From positions 1 through 21,697 of the forward strand of contig JAHEGF010000021.1 in the NCBI GenBank assembly GCA_024645155.1: a stretch of 21,697 bases of DNA. The letters run 5' to 3'. The position numbers and the translations under genes were made by a program. The notes beneath the pieces are model-generated. The model was given only the letters and a program-made list of their open reading frames with translations. It made no database searches and was not told the origin of the DNA. This document shows, in pieces, positions 7,465-16,300 of this stretch. The first letter of the stretch is position 1. The number at the start of each line of letters is the position of its first letter. Source of the stretch: Phyllobacteriaceae bacterium. GTDB taxonomy: Bacteria > Pseudomonadota > Alphaproteobacteria > Rhizobiales > Rhizobiaceae.

Positions 7465-8673
7465 TCAAACGCGTTCGATAATGGTTGCAGTGCCCATGCC
7501 GGCACCAATGCAAAGTGTTACCAGTGCGGTGTTGAGGTCACGCCGCTCAAGTTCGTCAAGCACCGTACCGAAAATCATCGCCCCGGTGGCGCCGAGCGGA
7601 TGCCCCATGGCGATCGCCCCGCCATTGACGTTGATCCTGTCGTGGGGGATGTCGAAGGCCTGCATGTAGCGCAACACAACCGAAGCAAATGCCTCGTTGA
7701 GCTCGAACAGATCGATGTCCTCGATCTTCATTTTCGCGCGTTTCAATAGTTTTTCTGTCACGTCTACAGGCCCGGTCAGCATGATCGCCGGTTCCGACCC
7801 GATATTGGCAAACGCCCGGATTTTTGCCCGTGGCGTCAACCCCATGGATTTCCCGCCACGTTTCGACCCCATAAGGACGGCTGCTGCGCCATCGACAATA
7901 CCCGAGGAGTTGCCGGCGTGGTGTACGTGATTGACGCTTTCAAGTTCTGGGTAACGTTGCACGGCCACGGCATCGAAACCGCCCATTTCCCCGAACATAA
8001 CAAATGACGGGTTGAGCGATGCCAGCGACTGCATATCAGTGTCCGGGCGCATATGCTCGTCATGATCGAGTATGGTCAGGCCATTCTGGTCGCGTACTTC
8101 GACGACCGATTTCTTGAAGTATCCATTTTTCCAGGACTTTTCGGCGCGCCTCTGGCTTTCGACCGCATACGCATCGACGTCGTCCCGCGAGAAGCCGTAT
8201 TTGGTTGCGATCAGATCTGCCGAAACGCCCTGTGGCATGAACCAGCCTGGAAGTCCGACCGACGGATCCATAGCCCAGGCACTTCCCGATGCGCCCATTC
8301 CCACCCGCGACATGGATTCCACGCCGCCGGCAATGACGATATCGTCAGCACCTTGCGCGATCTTGGCAGCACCCAAGTTGATGGAATCCAGTCCGGATGC
8401 ACAAAATCGCGAGACCTGCATGCCCGGCGCCTTCAGATCATATCCTGCTTCAAACGCAGATGCACGCGGCACCACGCCGCCGGCCTCGCCAACGGGATCG
8501 ACGCAACCAAAAATAATGTCGTCGACCGTGGCTGTATCAAGGCCATTGCGGTCACGGACCGCTTCGAGGGCCTTTGCGCCAAGACGGGCCGTTGGTACCT
8601 CGTGAAGCGAGCCATCTTTTTTACCCCGGCCCCGCGGCGTGCGCACTGCGTCGTAGATAAATGCATCGGCCAT
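7465..8673 (-). CDS. Acetyl-CoA C-acyltransferase (thiolase, FadA/FadI type)
   Basis: A thiolase of 402 residues that cleaves 3-ketoacyl-CoA with CoA to acetyl-CoA and a shortened acyl-CoA. The nucleophilic cysteine is C91 in SRFCASGLDSIN. The other active-site motifs are NEAFA (about residues 325-330), GGAIAMGHPLGATGA with H358, and CIGAGMGTA with C388. A strong AAGGAG lies seven bases before the ATG. It lies directly upstream of the hydratase/dehydrogenase gene, the usual alpha/beta pairing of a beta-oxidation complex (here beta before alpha), and 36 bases after the glutathione transferase gene. Biosynthetic thiolases look similar; the partner gene argues for a degradative role. Confidence 0.94.
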   Translation of the reverse strand: MADAFIYDAVRTPRGRGKKDGSLHEVPTARLGAKALEAVRDRNGLDTATVDDIIFGCVDPVGEAGGVVPRASAFEAGYDLKAPGMQVSRFCASGLDSINLGAAKIAQGADDIVIAGGVESMSRVGMGASGSAWAMDPSVGLPGWFMPQGVSADLIATKYGFSRDDVDAYAVESQRRAEKSWKNGYFKKSVVEVRDQNGLTILDHDEHMRPDTDMQSLASLNPSFVMFGEMGGFDAVAVQRYPELESVNHVHHAGNSSGIVDGAAAVLMGSKRGGKSMGLTPRAKIRAFANIGSEPAIMLTGPVDVTEKLLKRAKMKIEDIDLFELNEAFASVVLRYMQAFDIPHDRINVNGGAIAMGHPLGATGAMIFGTVLDELERRDLNTALVTLCIGAGMGTATIIERV

Positions 8674-8709
8674 TCTTAGTCTCCTTCGAGTTGAGCGCTT
8701 TTCAAGCGG

Positions 8710-9363
8710 TCAGGCTGTATCAGTTGTAATGTCTTGGCCCGATGGCATTAATGCTTCGGGCGATTTCCATCCCGGCAGTGCGCGAATGTGGCCGAGCCAG
8801 GCTTCAATTGCCGGAAAATCCGCCCAATCGACGCCAAGTTCCTTTGGCCAGAAGAGATATCCGGCAAGCGAAAAATCCGCGATCGTCGGGGCTTCCCCCA
8901 AAACCCATTTGCGTCCGGTCAAATGCGTTTCGAGAACCTTGTAGGCGCCTGCAGCTCGGGCAGCCATGAATTTTGCCGCCGGATCGTCGGTTTTCTTTTG
9001 AAAATGCACCATGAATCGGGTCGTCGCCGAGTAGCTGGACAGCTTGTGATTGTCGAACAGTATCCAGCGAAGGATTTCATACTCTTCGGCTTCCGTTGCA
9101 GGGCCGAATTTTCCAAGCGTTCGCGCGAGATAAAGCAGAATTGATCCCGACTGCGCCAGTGTGAAATCACCGTCGGGCCGATGGTGGACCAGTACCGGCA
9201 CTTCGCCCATGACGTTGACGGCGCGAAACTCGGGCGATCGGCTCTCGCCGGCAAAAAAAGCTACCCTTTTCGGTTCCCAGTCGGCACCGCACAATTCGAG
9301 CATCAGTGCCACCTTATAGGCGTTGCCGCTTTCGGCAAAACACTGGAGCGTGAAATCAGCCAT
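8710..9363 (-). CDS. Glutathione S-transferase family protein
   Basis: A 217-residue cytosolic-type GST. The thioredoxin-like N-terminal domain (about 1-82) holds the glutathione-binding GEVPVLV with cis-proline P56 and QSGSILLYLAR (Q71, S72). The helical C-terminal domain contains the capping segment TIADFSLAGYLFWP. The N-terminal active-site region CFAESGNAYKV offers S12 or N14 rather than a tyrosine. A GGGAT-type ribosome binding site precedes the ATG. It is inserted between acyl-CoA dehydrogenase (21 bases upstream) and thiolase (36 bases downstream), so it is expressed with beta-oxidation enzymes. It may detoxify reactive enoyl or aldehyde products, but that is inference. Confidence 0.92.
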   Translation of the reverse strand: MADFTLQCFAESGNAYKVALMLELCGADWEPKRVAFFAGESRSPEFRAVNVMGEVPVLVHHRPDGDFTLAQSGSILLYLARTLGKFGPATEAEEYEILRWILFDNHKLSSYSATTRFMVHFQKKTDDPAAKFMAARAAGAYKVLETHLTGRKWVLGEAPTIADFSLAGYLFWPKELGVDWADFPAIEAWLGHIRALPGWKSPEALMPSGQDITTDTA

Positions 9364-9384
9364 TCTTTATCCCTTTTTTGACCC

Positions 9385-10557
9385 CTAAAGGCTCCTTGAA
9401 ATCAGCATTTTCATGATCTCGTTGGTCCCGCCGTAGATTTTTTGGACACGCGCATCGCGGTACATCCGCGCGATCGGATACTCATTCATGTATCCGTAAC
9501 CGCCGTGCAATTGCAGGCACTCATCGATGATCTTGCATTGCAGGTCAGTCGAAAGGTATTTGGCCATCGACGCCGTCGTTGAAGTCAGCTGTCCTTTAAG
9601 ATGTTCGGCAATGCAATGGTCGATGAAGGCCTTCAGCATGGTTGCCTCGGACTTCAGCTCGGCCAGTTTGAACTGCGTATTCTGAAACTCGATAATCGTC
9701 TTTCCAAACGCCTTGCGTTCCTTGACGTAGTCAATCGTTACCGCCAGCGCCCGCTCAATCATTGCTATGGCCTGATTGGCGATCAGTAACCGCTCCTGTG
9801 GCAATTGCTGCATGAGTTGAACAAAACCCTGCCCTTCCTCGGTGCCAATCATGGATGAGGTTGGAATGCGCACATTGTTGAAAAACAGCTCGGACGTGTC
9901 GTTCGCCTTGAAGCCGATCTTGTCCAGGTTCCGGCCACGCTCAAACCCGTCGACCTCATCGGTCTCGACGACCATCAAAGACGTGCCTTTTGCTCCGGCA
10001 GCCGGGTCGGTCTTGGTTGCTACGATGATAAAATTCGCAAGCTGGCCGTTGGTGATGAAGGTTTTGGATCCGTTGATGACGTAGTGATTGCCATTTTTCT
10101 TCGCCGACGTCTTGATCCCCTGCAGATCGGAACCGGCTCCGGGTTCCGTCATCGCGATTGCGCTGATCAATTCGCCGCTGATCAGCCGGGGCAGCCACTT
10201 CCTTTTCTGCTCCTCGGATCCGTAGTGAACGATATACGGAATGACGATCGCGTTGTGGAGACATAGGCCGAACCCGTCAGCACCGGCATGTCCCAGCGCC
10301 TCGGCGATCACCGCCTCATGCCCGTAATTGCCGCCGATTCCGCCGTAGGCTTCGGGCACAGATGCCCCGAGAAGGCCTGTTGCTCCGGCTTTTTCCCAGG
10401 CTTCTCGGTCGACCATTTCCTGTTCTTCATAGCGGTCGTAATTGGGTACGATTTCGGCTTCGAAAAACCGCGCAGCCATATCGGAAAGCATAACGACATC
10501 TTCGCTCATCCACGCCGGTCGTGGCATTTGCAGCACTTCAGCCGGTTGTGTCGCCAT
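9385..10557 (-). CDS. Acyl-CoA dehydrogenase, LCAD/isovaleryl-type active site
   Basis: A flavoprotein of 390 residues that makes the trans-2,3 double bond in acyl-CoA, passing electrons to electron-transfer flavoprotein. The FAD/substrate signatures AMTEPGAGSDLQG (about 135-147) and FITNGQLANF (about 167-176) are present. The usual MCAD catalytic glutamate in IYEGT is replaced by glycine here (KIYGGTNEI near the C-terminus). Instead E255 in LPQERLLIA occupies the helix G position used by long-chain and isovaleryl-CoA dehydrogenases. A strong GGGAG lies six bases before the ATG at 10557. It is the second gene of the operon, 63 bases after the larger dehydrogenase. Chain-length preference cannot be fixed from sequence. 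Confidence 0.94.
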   Translation of the reverse strand: MATQPAEVLQMPRPAWMSEDVVMLSDMAARFFEAEIVPNYDRYEEQEMVDREAWEKAGATGLLGASVPEAYGGIGGNYGHEAVIAEALGHAGADGFGLCLHNAIVIPYIVHYGSEEQKRKWLPRLISGELISAIAMTEPGAGSDLQGIKTSAKKNGNHYVINGSKTFITNGQLANFIIVATKTDPAAGAKGTSLMVVETDEVDGFERGRNLDKIGFKANDTSELFFNNVRIPTSSMIGTEEGQGFVQLMQQLPQERLLIANQAIAMIERALAVTIDYVKERKAFGKTIIEFQNTQFKLAELKSEATMLKAFIDHCIAEHLKGQLTSTTASMAKYLSTDLQCKIIDECLQLHGGYGYMNEYPIARMYRDARVQKIYGGTNEIMKMLISRSL

Positions 10558-10620
10558 CTCGGTCTCCCTCGTTCTCTCCAGTTTGCCTTAACCGGCGCAG
10601 CGCAGTGCGTCGAACCGAGC

Positions 10621-12417
10621 CTAGAATGCTTCTGCCTCCAGCGCCATCATCGACTCAGATCCGGCTTGCACACGCGCCAGACGCAGCGTTGTTTCCGGCA
10701 TTACGCGTTCCATGAAGAAGCGTGCAGTCACCTGCTTGTTTTCATAAAATGCGGCAGCATCTCCGGCACCATTGGCCAGTTTTATTTGAGCCGCTTCAGC
10801 CATCTGCGCCCACATATAACCGAGGGCCACCAAACCAAACAGGTGCATATAGTCTGTTGAACCGGCGCCGGCATTGTCCGGGTTCTTCATCGCGTTCTGC
10901 ATGAACCACATGGTTGCGGCCTGCAGATCGTTGAGTCCCTTTTTCAATCCCTTGGTAAAGGGTGCCATGGTTTCGCTATCGCGGCGCGATTCGCAATACT
11001 CCCCGACTTCCTTGAAATACGCCTGAACTGCACGACCGCCGTTTGATCCGAGTTTGCGGCCAACCAGGTCAAGCGCCTGAATGCCGTTCGCACCTTCGTA
11101 AATCATGGCTATGCGCGCATCGCGGACAAACTGGCTCATGCCCCATTCTTCAATGTAGCCGTGACCGCCATAGACTTGTTGCGCCATTACGGCGTGGTCA
11201 AAACCGGTATCGGTCAGAACACCCTTCAAAACCGGTGTCATCAGGCCAAGAAGATCATCTGCGGCCTGTTTGTCTGCCTCGTTGTCGGACTGATGGGCGA
11301 CATCGGATTTCAGCGCCGACCACAACATCAGCGCGCGCGCCGCTTCATTGCGCGCCTTGATCGTCATGAGAACGCGGCGGATATCGGGGTGAACAATGAT
11401 CGGATCGGCCTTTTTTTCCGGCGCTTTCGGTCCGGTCAGAGCGCGGCCCTGGATCCGTTCATTTGCATAGGAAACCGCGTTCTGATAGGCGATTTCGGAG
11501 ATCGATAGACCCTGCATGCCGACGCCGAGACGGGCTTCGTTCATCATCGTGAACATGGCTTTAAGGCCGCCGTTTTCCTCCCCGAGCAGATAGCCCGTTG
11601 CATCGTCATAATTCATCACGCAGGTCGAGTTGCCGTGAATACCCATTTTCTCTTCGATGGAGCCGCAGCTGACACCGTTGCGATCGCCGACATTTCCGCT
11701 GTCGTCTACGGAATGCTTTGGAACTATGAATAGTGAAATACCCTTCACACCCTCCGGGGCACCTTCAATACGTGCAAGCACCAGGTGGACAATATTCTCG
11801 GACATGTCGTGCTCTCCAGCCGAAATAAAAATCTTCTGGCCGGAAATCTTGAAGGAGCCGTCCTTCTGCCTGACGGCCTTGGTGCGCAACAATCCGAGAT
11901 CGGTTCCGCAGTGGGGTTCGGTCAGGTTCATCGTCCCGGTCCACACTCCGGCGGTCATGTTTGGCAGCCATCTGGCTTTCTGCTCCGCCGTTCCATGCAC
12001 GTAGATCGCGGCGATCGCACCCTGTGTCAGGCCAGGATACATCATCAGCGCCATGTTGGCAGAAGACATGTATTCGGCAACGGCTGTGTGCAACGTGTAG
12101 GGGAGACCCTGGCCGCCATATTCGGGATCGACAGCCAGACCGAGCCATCCGCTATCGCGATACTGGTCGTAGGCGTCCTTGAAACCCTTCGGTGTCGTGA
12201 CGGAGCCGTCCTCATGGCGGACGCAACCTTCCTGATCACCGGAAAGGTTGAGCGGATGTAGCGTATTTTCAGAGAATTTGGATGCTTCTTCGAGAATGGC
12301 TTCGACGACATCCGGCGATGTTTCGGAGAAAGCGGGCAGGTTGTTGTACCGTTCATAGCCTAAAACGTCATTCAGTATGAAAAGCGTATCTTGAACGGGC
12401 GCTTTGTAGATCGGCAT
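10621..12417 (-). CDS. Acyl-CoA dehydrogenase with C-terminal extension domain (598 aa)
   Basis: A large acyl-CoA dehydrogenase of the group that carries an extra C-terminal domain (the DmdC/FadE5-like type). Visible are MNLTEPHCGTDLG (about 163-175), IFISAGEHD (about 196-204) and the canonical catalytic glutamate E441 in AMIYEGANGIQALDLVGRKL. About 140 residues of helical C-terminal domain follow. The frame is open upstream to 12489, but the ATG at 12417 has GGAGG (12425-12429) seven bases away and begins with the family-typical MPIYKAPVQD, so that start is chosen. It is the first structural gene of the beta-oxidation operon, 127 bases after the merR stop, and an operator-like palindrome lies about 80 bases upstream of its start codon. 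Confidence 0.95.
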   Translation of the reverse strand: MPIYKAPVQDTLFILNDVLGYERYNNLPAFSETSPDVVEAILEEASKFSENTLHPLNLSGDQEGCVRHEDGSVTTPKGFKDAYDQYRDSGWLGLAVDPEYGGQGLPYTLHTAVAEYMSSANMALMMYPGLTQGAIAAIYVHGTAEQKARWLPNMTAGVWTGTMNLTEPHCGTDLGLLRTKAVRQKDGSFKISGQKIFISAGEHDMSENIVHLVLARIEGAPEGVKGISLFIVPKHSVDDSGNVGDRNGVSCGSIEEKMGIHGNSTCVMNYDDATGYLLGEENGGLKAMFTMMNEARLGVGMQGLSISEIAYQNAVSYANERIQGRALTGPKAPEKKADPIIVHPDIRRVLMTIKARNEAARALMLWSALKSDVAHQSDNEADKQAADDLLGLMTPVLKGVLTDTGFDHAVMAQQVYGGHGYIEEWGMSQFVRDARIAMIYEGANGIQALDLVGRKLGSNGGRAVQAYFKEVGEYCESRRDSETMAPFTKGLKKGLNDLQAATMWFMQNAMKNPDNAGAGSTDYMHLFGLVALGYMWAQMAEAAQIKLANGAGDAAAFYENKQVTARFFMERVMPETTLRLARVQAGSESMMALEAEAF

Positions 12418-12496
12418 TTCCAGTCCTCCAAAATCGTCGTGCGGTCCGGTCCGGTCTCGAATACGATACAGACCGCATGGTAGTTTCAAACAAAAC

Positions 12497-12516
12497 TGAC
12501 GTTTGCGTAAACGTCA
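12497..12516. promoter_or_regulatory. Operator-like palindrome upstream of the acyl-CoA dehydrogenase operon
   Basis: A perfect 8-base inverted repeat, TGACGTTT-gcgt-AAACGTCA. Three CG steps lie six bases apart (12500, 12506, 12512). Its first 17 bases match the site upstream of merR (13063-13079) at 14 positions. It lies between the merR stop and the first dehydrogenase gene. It is the most likely binding site of the adjacent MerR-type regulator. No convincing -35/-10 pair can be placed around it. Confidence 0.65.
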
Positions 12517-12544
12517 ACATAAAGATAAGCTTGCGCTTCCTTGC

Positions 12545-13021
12545 TCAGTTGCGCTCATTGTTTGCTTGATCACGGGCAGATGACAGCTTGCCGCGGACAA
12601 TGGCCATGGCTTCGGCAAGTTCGGAAACCGCCTCTTCGACCGCATCACGCTGCGCCATCAGGCGCTCCATCTGCTTTTGGGATTTTTCCAACGCCACCTT
12701 CAATTGCCGGGTGTTTGAGCCTTCGGGATCATATAAATCCATCATTTGCTTGATGTCGCGCAATGAAAATCCGACGCGCCTGCCAAGCAAAATAAGCCTC
12801 AATCGTGCTCTCTCGCGCTGGGAATATAAACGTGTATTGCCAACCCGTTTCGGGAACAACATGCCGCGATCTTCATAGAAACGCAGCGCCCTCAGCGTCA
12901 CGTCAAACTCCCGCGCGATATCTCCTATCCGCGACAATTTGCCATTGTTGGCTGCGCTTGCGTTGCCGGATCTGCGTGCTTCCGCCTCGTTGCGGGCAGT
13001 TTCTCGTGGTTCAAGTTCCAT
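12545..13021 (-). CDS. MerR-family transcriptional regulator, likely of fatty/acyl-CoA catabolism
   Basis: A winged helix-turn-helix regulator of 158 residues from the chosen start. The MerR hallmark is clear: a helix-turn-helix at about 29-50 (LSRIGDIAREFDVTLRALRF) followed by YEDRGMLFPKRVGNTRLYS. The dimerisation coiled coil runs from about 104 to 148. There is no cysteine, which argues against metal or thiol sensing. Proteins of this kind, such as LiuR, control branched-chain amino acid and fatty acid breakdown in Proteobacteria; orthology here is inferred from context. The ATG at 13021 has AGGTGG eight bases upstream. Longer starts at 13039 (ATG) and 13042 (GTG) exist without a good site. 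A palindrome sits over its own predicted transcription start and a matching one before the next operon, suggesting autoregulation. Confidence 0.9.
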   Translation of the reverse strand: MELEPRETARNEAEARRSGNASAANNGKLSRIGDIAREFDVTLRALRFYEDRGMLFPKRVGNTRLYSQRERARLRLILLGRRVGFSLRDIKQMMDLYDPEGSNTRQLKVALEKSQKQMERLMAQRDAVEEAVSELAEAMAIVRGKLSSARDQANNERN

Positions 13022-13043
13022 GACACTTTCCACCTTCATCACC

Positions 13044-13056
13044 GGTGCACTGCACC
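13044..13056. repeat. Short perfect inverted repeat in the merR leader
   Basis: GGTGCA-C-TGCACC, a 6-base perfect inverted repeat around one central base. It lies between the operator-like site (13061-13078) and the merR start. It could be a second protein-binding site or chance. It is too tight (one-base loop) to form an RNA hairpin of full length. Confidence 0.4.
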
Positions 13057-13060
13057 AATA

Positions 13061-13078
13061 GCTTACGTTTACGTAAGC
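13061..13078. promoter_or_regulatory. Operator-like palindrome at the merR promoter
   Basis: A perfect 8-base inverted repeat GCTTACGT-tt-ACGTAAGC. It begins three bases downstream of the predicted -10 of the merR promoter and so covers the expected transcription start. Bases 13063-13079 align with 12497-12513 with 3 differences in 17, preserving CG steps every six bases (13066, 13072, 13078). The position fits repression of merR by its own product. Confidence 0.68.
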
Positions 13079-13081
13079 GGC

Positions 13082-13109
13082 ATATAAAAGCTGTCGCGGC
13101 CGATTTCAA
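13082..13109 (-). promoter_or_regulatory. Predicted sigma70-type promoter of merR
   Basis: On the minus strand, -35 TTGAAA (13104-13109) and -10 TTATAT (13082-13087) are separated by 16 bases. Transcription would start near 13075, inside the palindrome at 13061-13078. This is the best matching -35/-10 pair in the intergenic region. Confidence 0.5.
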
Positions 13110-13164
13110 GATATTTCGCGAATTTCTCCCCAGGCTGACGAAAGTGCAAGAATAACGGAATTGG

Positions 13165-13180
13165 TTAACGCGTTGTTTAC
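13165..13180 (+). promoter_or_regulatory. CtrA-like site upstream of podJ
   Basis: The sequence TTAA-N7-TTTAC differs at one position from the CtrA consensus TTAA-N7-TTAAC. It lies about 180 bases before the podJ start codon in the 268-base gap between the merR promoter side and podJ. In Caulobacter podJ is a cell-cycle-controlled gene linked to CtrA and GcrA. No GANTC methylation site was seen in this gap. AT-rich matches of this kind can occur by chance. Confidence 0.35.
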
Positions 13181-13346
13181 CACGTTTGTTGAATTGTGGG
13201 CGCAGACAGACAACCCGTGCTCTTCTTGTTGCTCGTAATCACGGATCTCGTCAGATTTTTGACTGTTTGGTTTCGCGTTACGGCACAGCTTCAATACCGC
13301 AAACCACAACACTCTTGTGACGCAGAGTTTAGGAACGGGCGTTTTG

Positions 13347-16300
13347 ATGCAAAACAGGCGATCTTATATTGATACTCTGAATTCCGGGCGCGAGCGCAGG
13401 ACGCATACACCCTACGGCGATATCAACCGCACACTTCAAAGCCTCGAGGATCGGTTGGAAACGCTTTCGGCAGGCACCGCACGCGCTGCTTATCGCGACA
13501 CGTCGCACAGTTCCGCAAATCAGCATGCCGGGATACCTCCGCGTGGTGCGCGGCCGGCGGCTGCACGTCCCGAATCGCAATCGTTGAAACAAATTGCCCG
13601 CGAAATAGAGCGCGCGCGCGTTGCCGGTCATGTGGCCAATCCCGCCCATGGATTAACGAACGAACTTAAAAACCTGAGAAATGATCTCCGCCAGGAGATG
13701 GCAACTGGTCTGAAAAGCGAATTCGACGTTTTGCGGCGCGATATCGAAAAGACCTATGTCGCAGCGGTCGGAAGCAATAATGGCGCTGAGATATCAGACG
13801 AACTGGACAGTATCAGTGGCACGATCCGCGATCTTGCAAACCGCTATGACAGCGGCGGAATAGATTATCTGCGTTCGGACATTGATGACCTGAAAAATTC
13901 GATTGAGCAGCTTGCCCGCGAGGACACATTGCGCGCGGTTGACAACCGATGGGGTGAAATGGACCGTCGCTTTGATGCCTTCGAGCAGCAATTGGCCAAT
14001 GCCGGCAAAAGCGCTGACAACGGTGAAATGCTCGATAGGTTGTATGCCCAACTGGAGATGATTGCCGGTGCGATAGATTCGCTGCCGGCCACATTGCCGA
14101 TCCGTGACCTCGAGGAACGTGTTCTTACTCTTGCCGATGCCATCGACAAGTTGTCGGCTCACTCAAGCGACGTGCCAAAAGGCTCACTGGACCAGATAGA
14201 AAAACGCCTCGATGAAATCAGCCGGGCGATCGTGGCATCCTCCGTTTCCGTCCATTCAGCGCCAACTTTTGATTCCGAGCCGCTGAACCGGATCGAGGAA
14301 CGCCTTTCAGCCCTGTCGGGGCGTCTTGAAAGCCTGTCAACCGATCGCGACGACGCAATGATCGTAAGCCGTATCAATGCTCTTGCCGAGCGGATCGAGG
14401 ACCTGGCTGGCGGATATGCGGAAAATGCCACACCGTCGTATGACGAAGAAATGCACCAGCGGCTTCAGGCAATTGCCGAAAGGCTGGATTCGGCCGTGCC
14501 GGGTGATAATGGCGCTGTCCAGGCCATCGACGACAAGTTGAGCGACCTTGTCAGCCAGTTTGAAAGTGCCGCCGCATCGTCAGGAATGGTTCGCGATGAT
14601 ACGGGACTGGAAGAACGCCTGGACGAAATCGTGCGCCGTCTTGAGGAGGCACCCCGCGCTGCGCCTGAAATGGACCACGACCTGATCAGGCGAATGGAAA
14701 GCCATCTCGCCGCCCTTTCGGAACATATTTCAAGCCCGGCTGGGTCGGCTCCGCGCGACGGTGATTACGAACAGCGTGGGTTTTCGCTTGAAGACAGCCG
14801 TGACGCCGTACTCGAAACTGCACGTATAGCAGCTATCGAAGCGGTACAGGCATTGCCAGCCGGCAACACAGACAACGACGTTCTTCAGGCACTTACTGGT
14901 GACCTGAAGGAATTGGAACAGCTTGCCCGCAAATCCGAGGAACGGAATTCGAAAACCTTTGAGGCCATTCACGACACATTGCTGAAAATCGTTGACCGAC
15001 TAGGCACCCTCGAAGTCTCCCGTGAGCCGCAATCTCCGCCGCGCCGGTCCAAAGCGGACATGCCCTCTCTTGACGACGGATTGGGTGAACCGCTCGCCGG
15101 CGAAGAGGTCCAAGAAAATACCGCTAAAATGCAGCCCGAGCGCGCAACTCCGGCAGCCGCTGCAGCAGCCGCAGCGCAGGCAGCTGAAAAAGTGAATACG
15201 GTGGATTTGACGTCCGATCAATCCGGCACGAAATCAATGCTGGGCGGACTGGCCCGCGCCATTGCGAGAAAACGCAAGGATGCAGCGAATAGCGTGGAAA
15301 CCGATACGCCTGAATCGCCTGAGATTCAGGCCGTTGTTGCCGAGGATTACGAGGAAATCGATTCCGATTTGGCGGATCAGCCGCTCGAACCGGGGTCCGG
15401 CGCTCCGGACCTGACCGCAATCATGAACCGGGTTCGCGAGGAACGCAGCGATTCCGCTGGTTCGGCCGATTCGAAAACCGCGCAGGCAGATTTCATTGCT
15501 GCGGCCCGCCGGGCGGCCCAGGCGGCCGCCGCGGAAGCCGAAGTGATGAAAATGAATGCTGGCAAGGGTGAGAAAACCGGGCGGCTCGCCATGGGCGGTA
15601 TAGCGCAAAACCGGCGCAAAACGATCCTGATGGGCGCAACCGCGGTGATGATCCTTCTCGCCGGATATCAGCTTGGCACGGCATTCCTCGGCACCAACAA
15701 TAGCAATCGGATCGTGGACGCCGGTGCGCCCGCGCCGATAGCAGCCGACAGCAGTATAACGACGTCCTCGGCGCCTGAAGAAGAGCAGATTGCTTCCCAA
15801 CAGCCGGCCGACGACCCGGTCGACGCCATGTCAGACCCGTCGTCCAGTGTCCGAGTGGTTGAACCGGTCAAACAACCGTCCGCCGAAAATACAAGCACCA
15901 ACGGTGAAGAGCAGTCTTCCATGCCGGGTGTCTTGGAGCCGGTGGCGAACGCCCCGATGAACCGTATGGAAGAGACCTTTACCGAAAGCGAAGCAGCAAA
16001 GCAGGCAGAAGCCTACGAAATGCCGTCGGCTAGCATAGGTACAACGTCACTGCGAGAGGCAGCGGCTTCAGGCGATCCGATGGCGATGTTTGAAGTTGGC
16101 GCCCGGTATGCTGAAGGCCGGGGCGTGACTTCCAATCTTGGCGAAGCTGCAACCTGGTACGAGCGATCTGCCGAAATGGGATTTGCGCCAGCGCAGTACC
16201 GGATTGGCAACATGCTCGAAAAAGGAACCGGTGTTGATCGCGATATTGCTGCGGCCAAGAACTGGTATCAGATGGCGGCACAACAGGGGAACGCCAGTGC

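Noticed and set aside
12545..13021. MerR protein as a metal or redox sensor (CueR/SoxR type)
   Set aside because: It has no cysteine at all and its neighbours are acyl-CoA enzymes.
13106..13312. Small minus-strand open frame (68 codons) in the merR-podJ gap
   Set aside because: No ribosome binding site, no domain, and it spans the CtrA-like site and most of the podJ upstream region.
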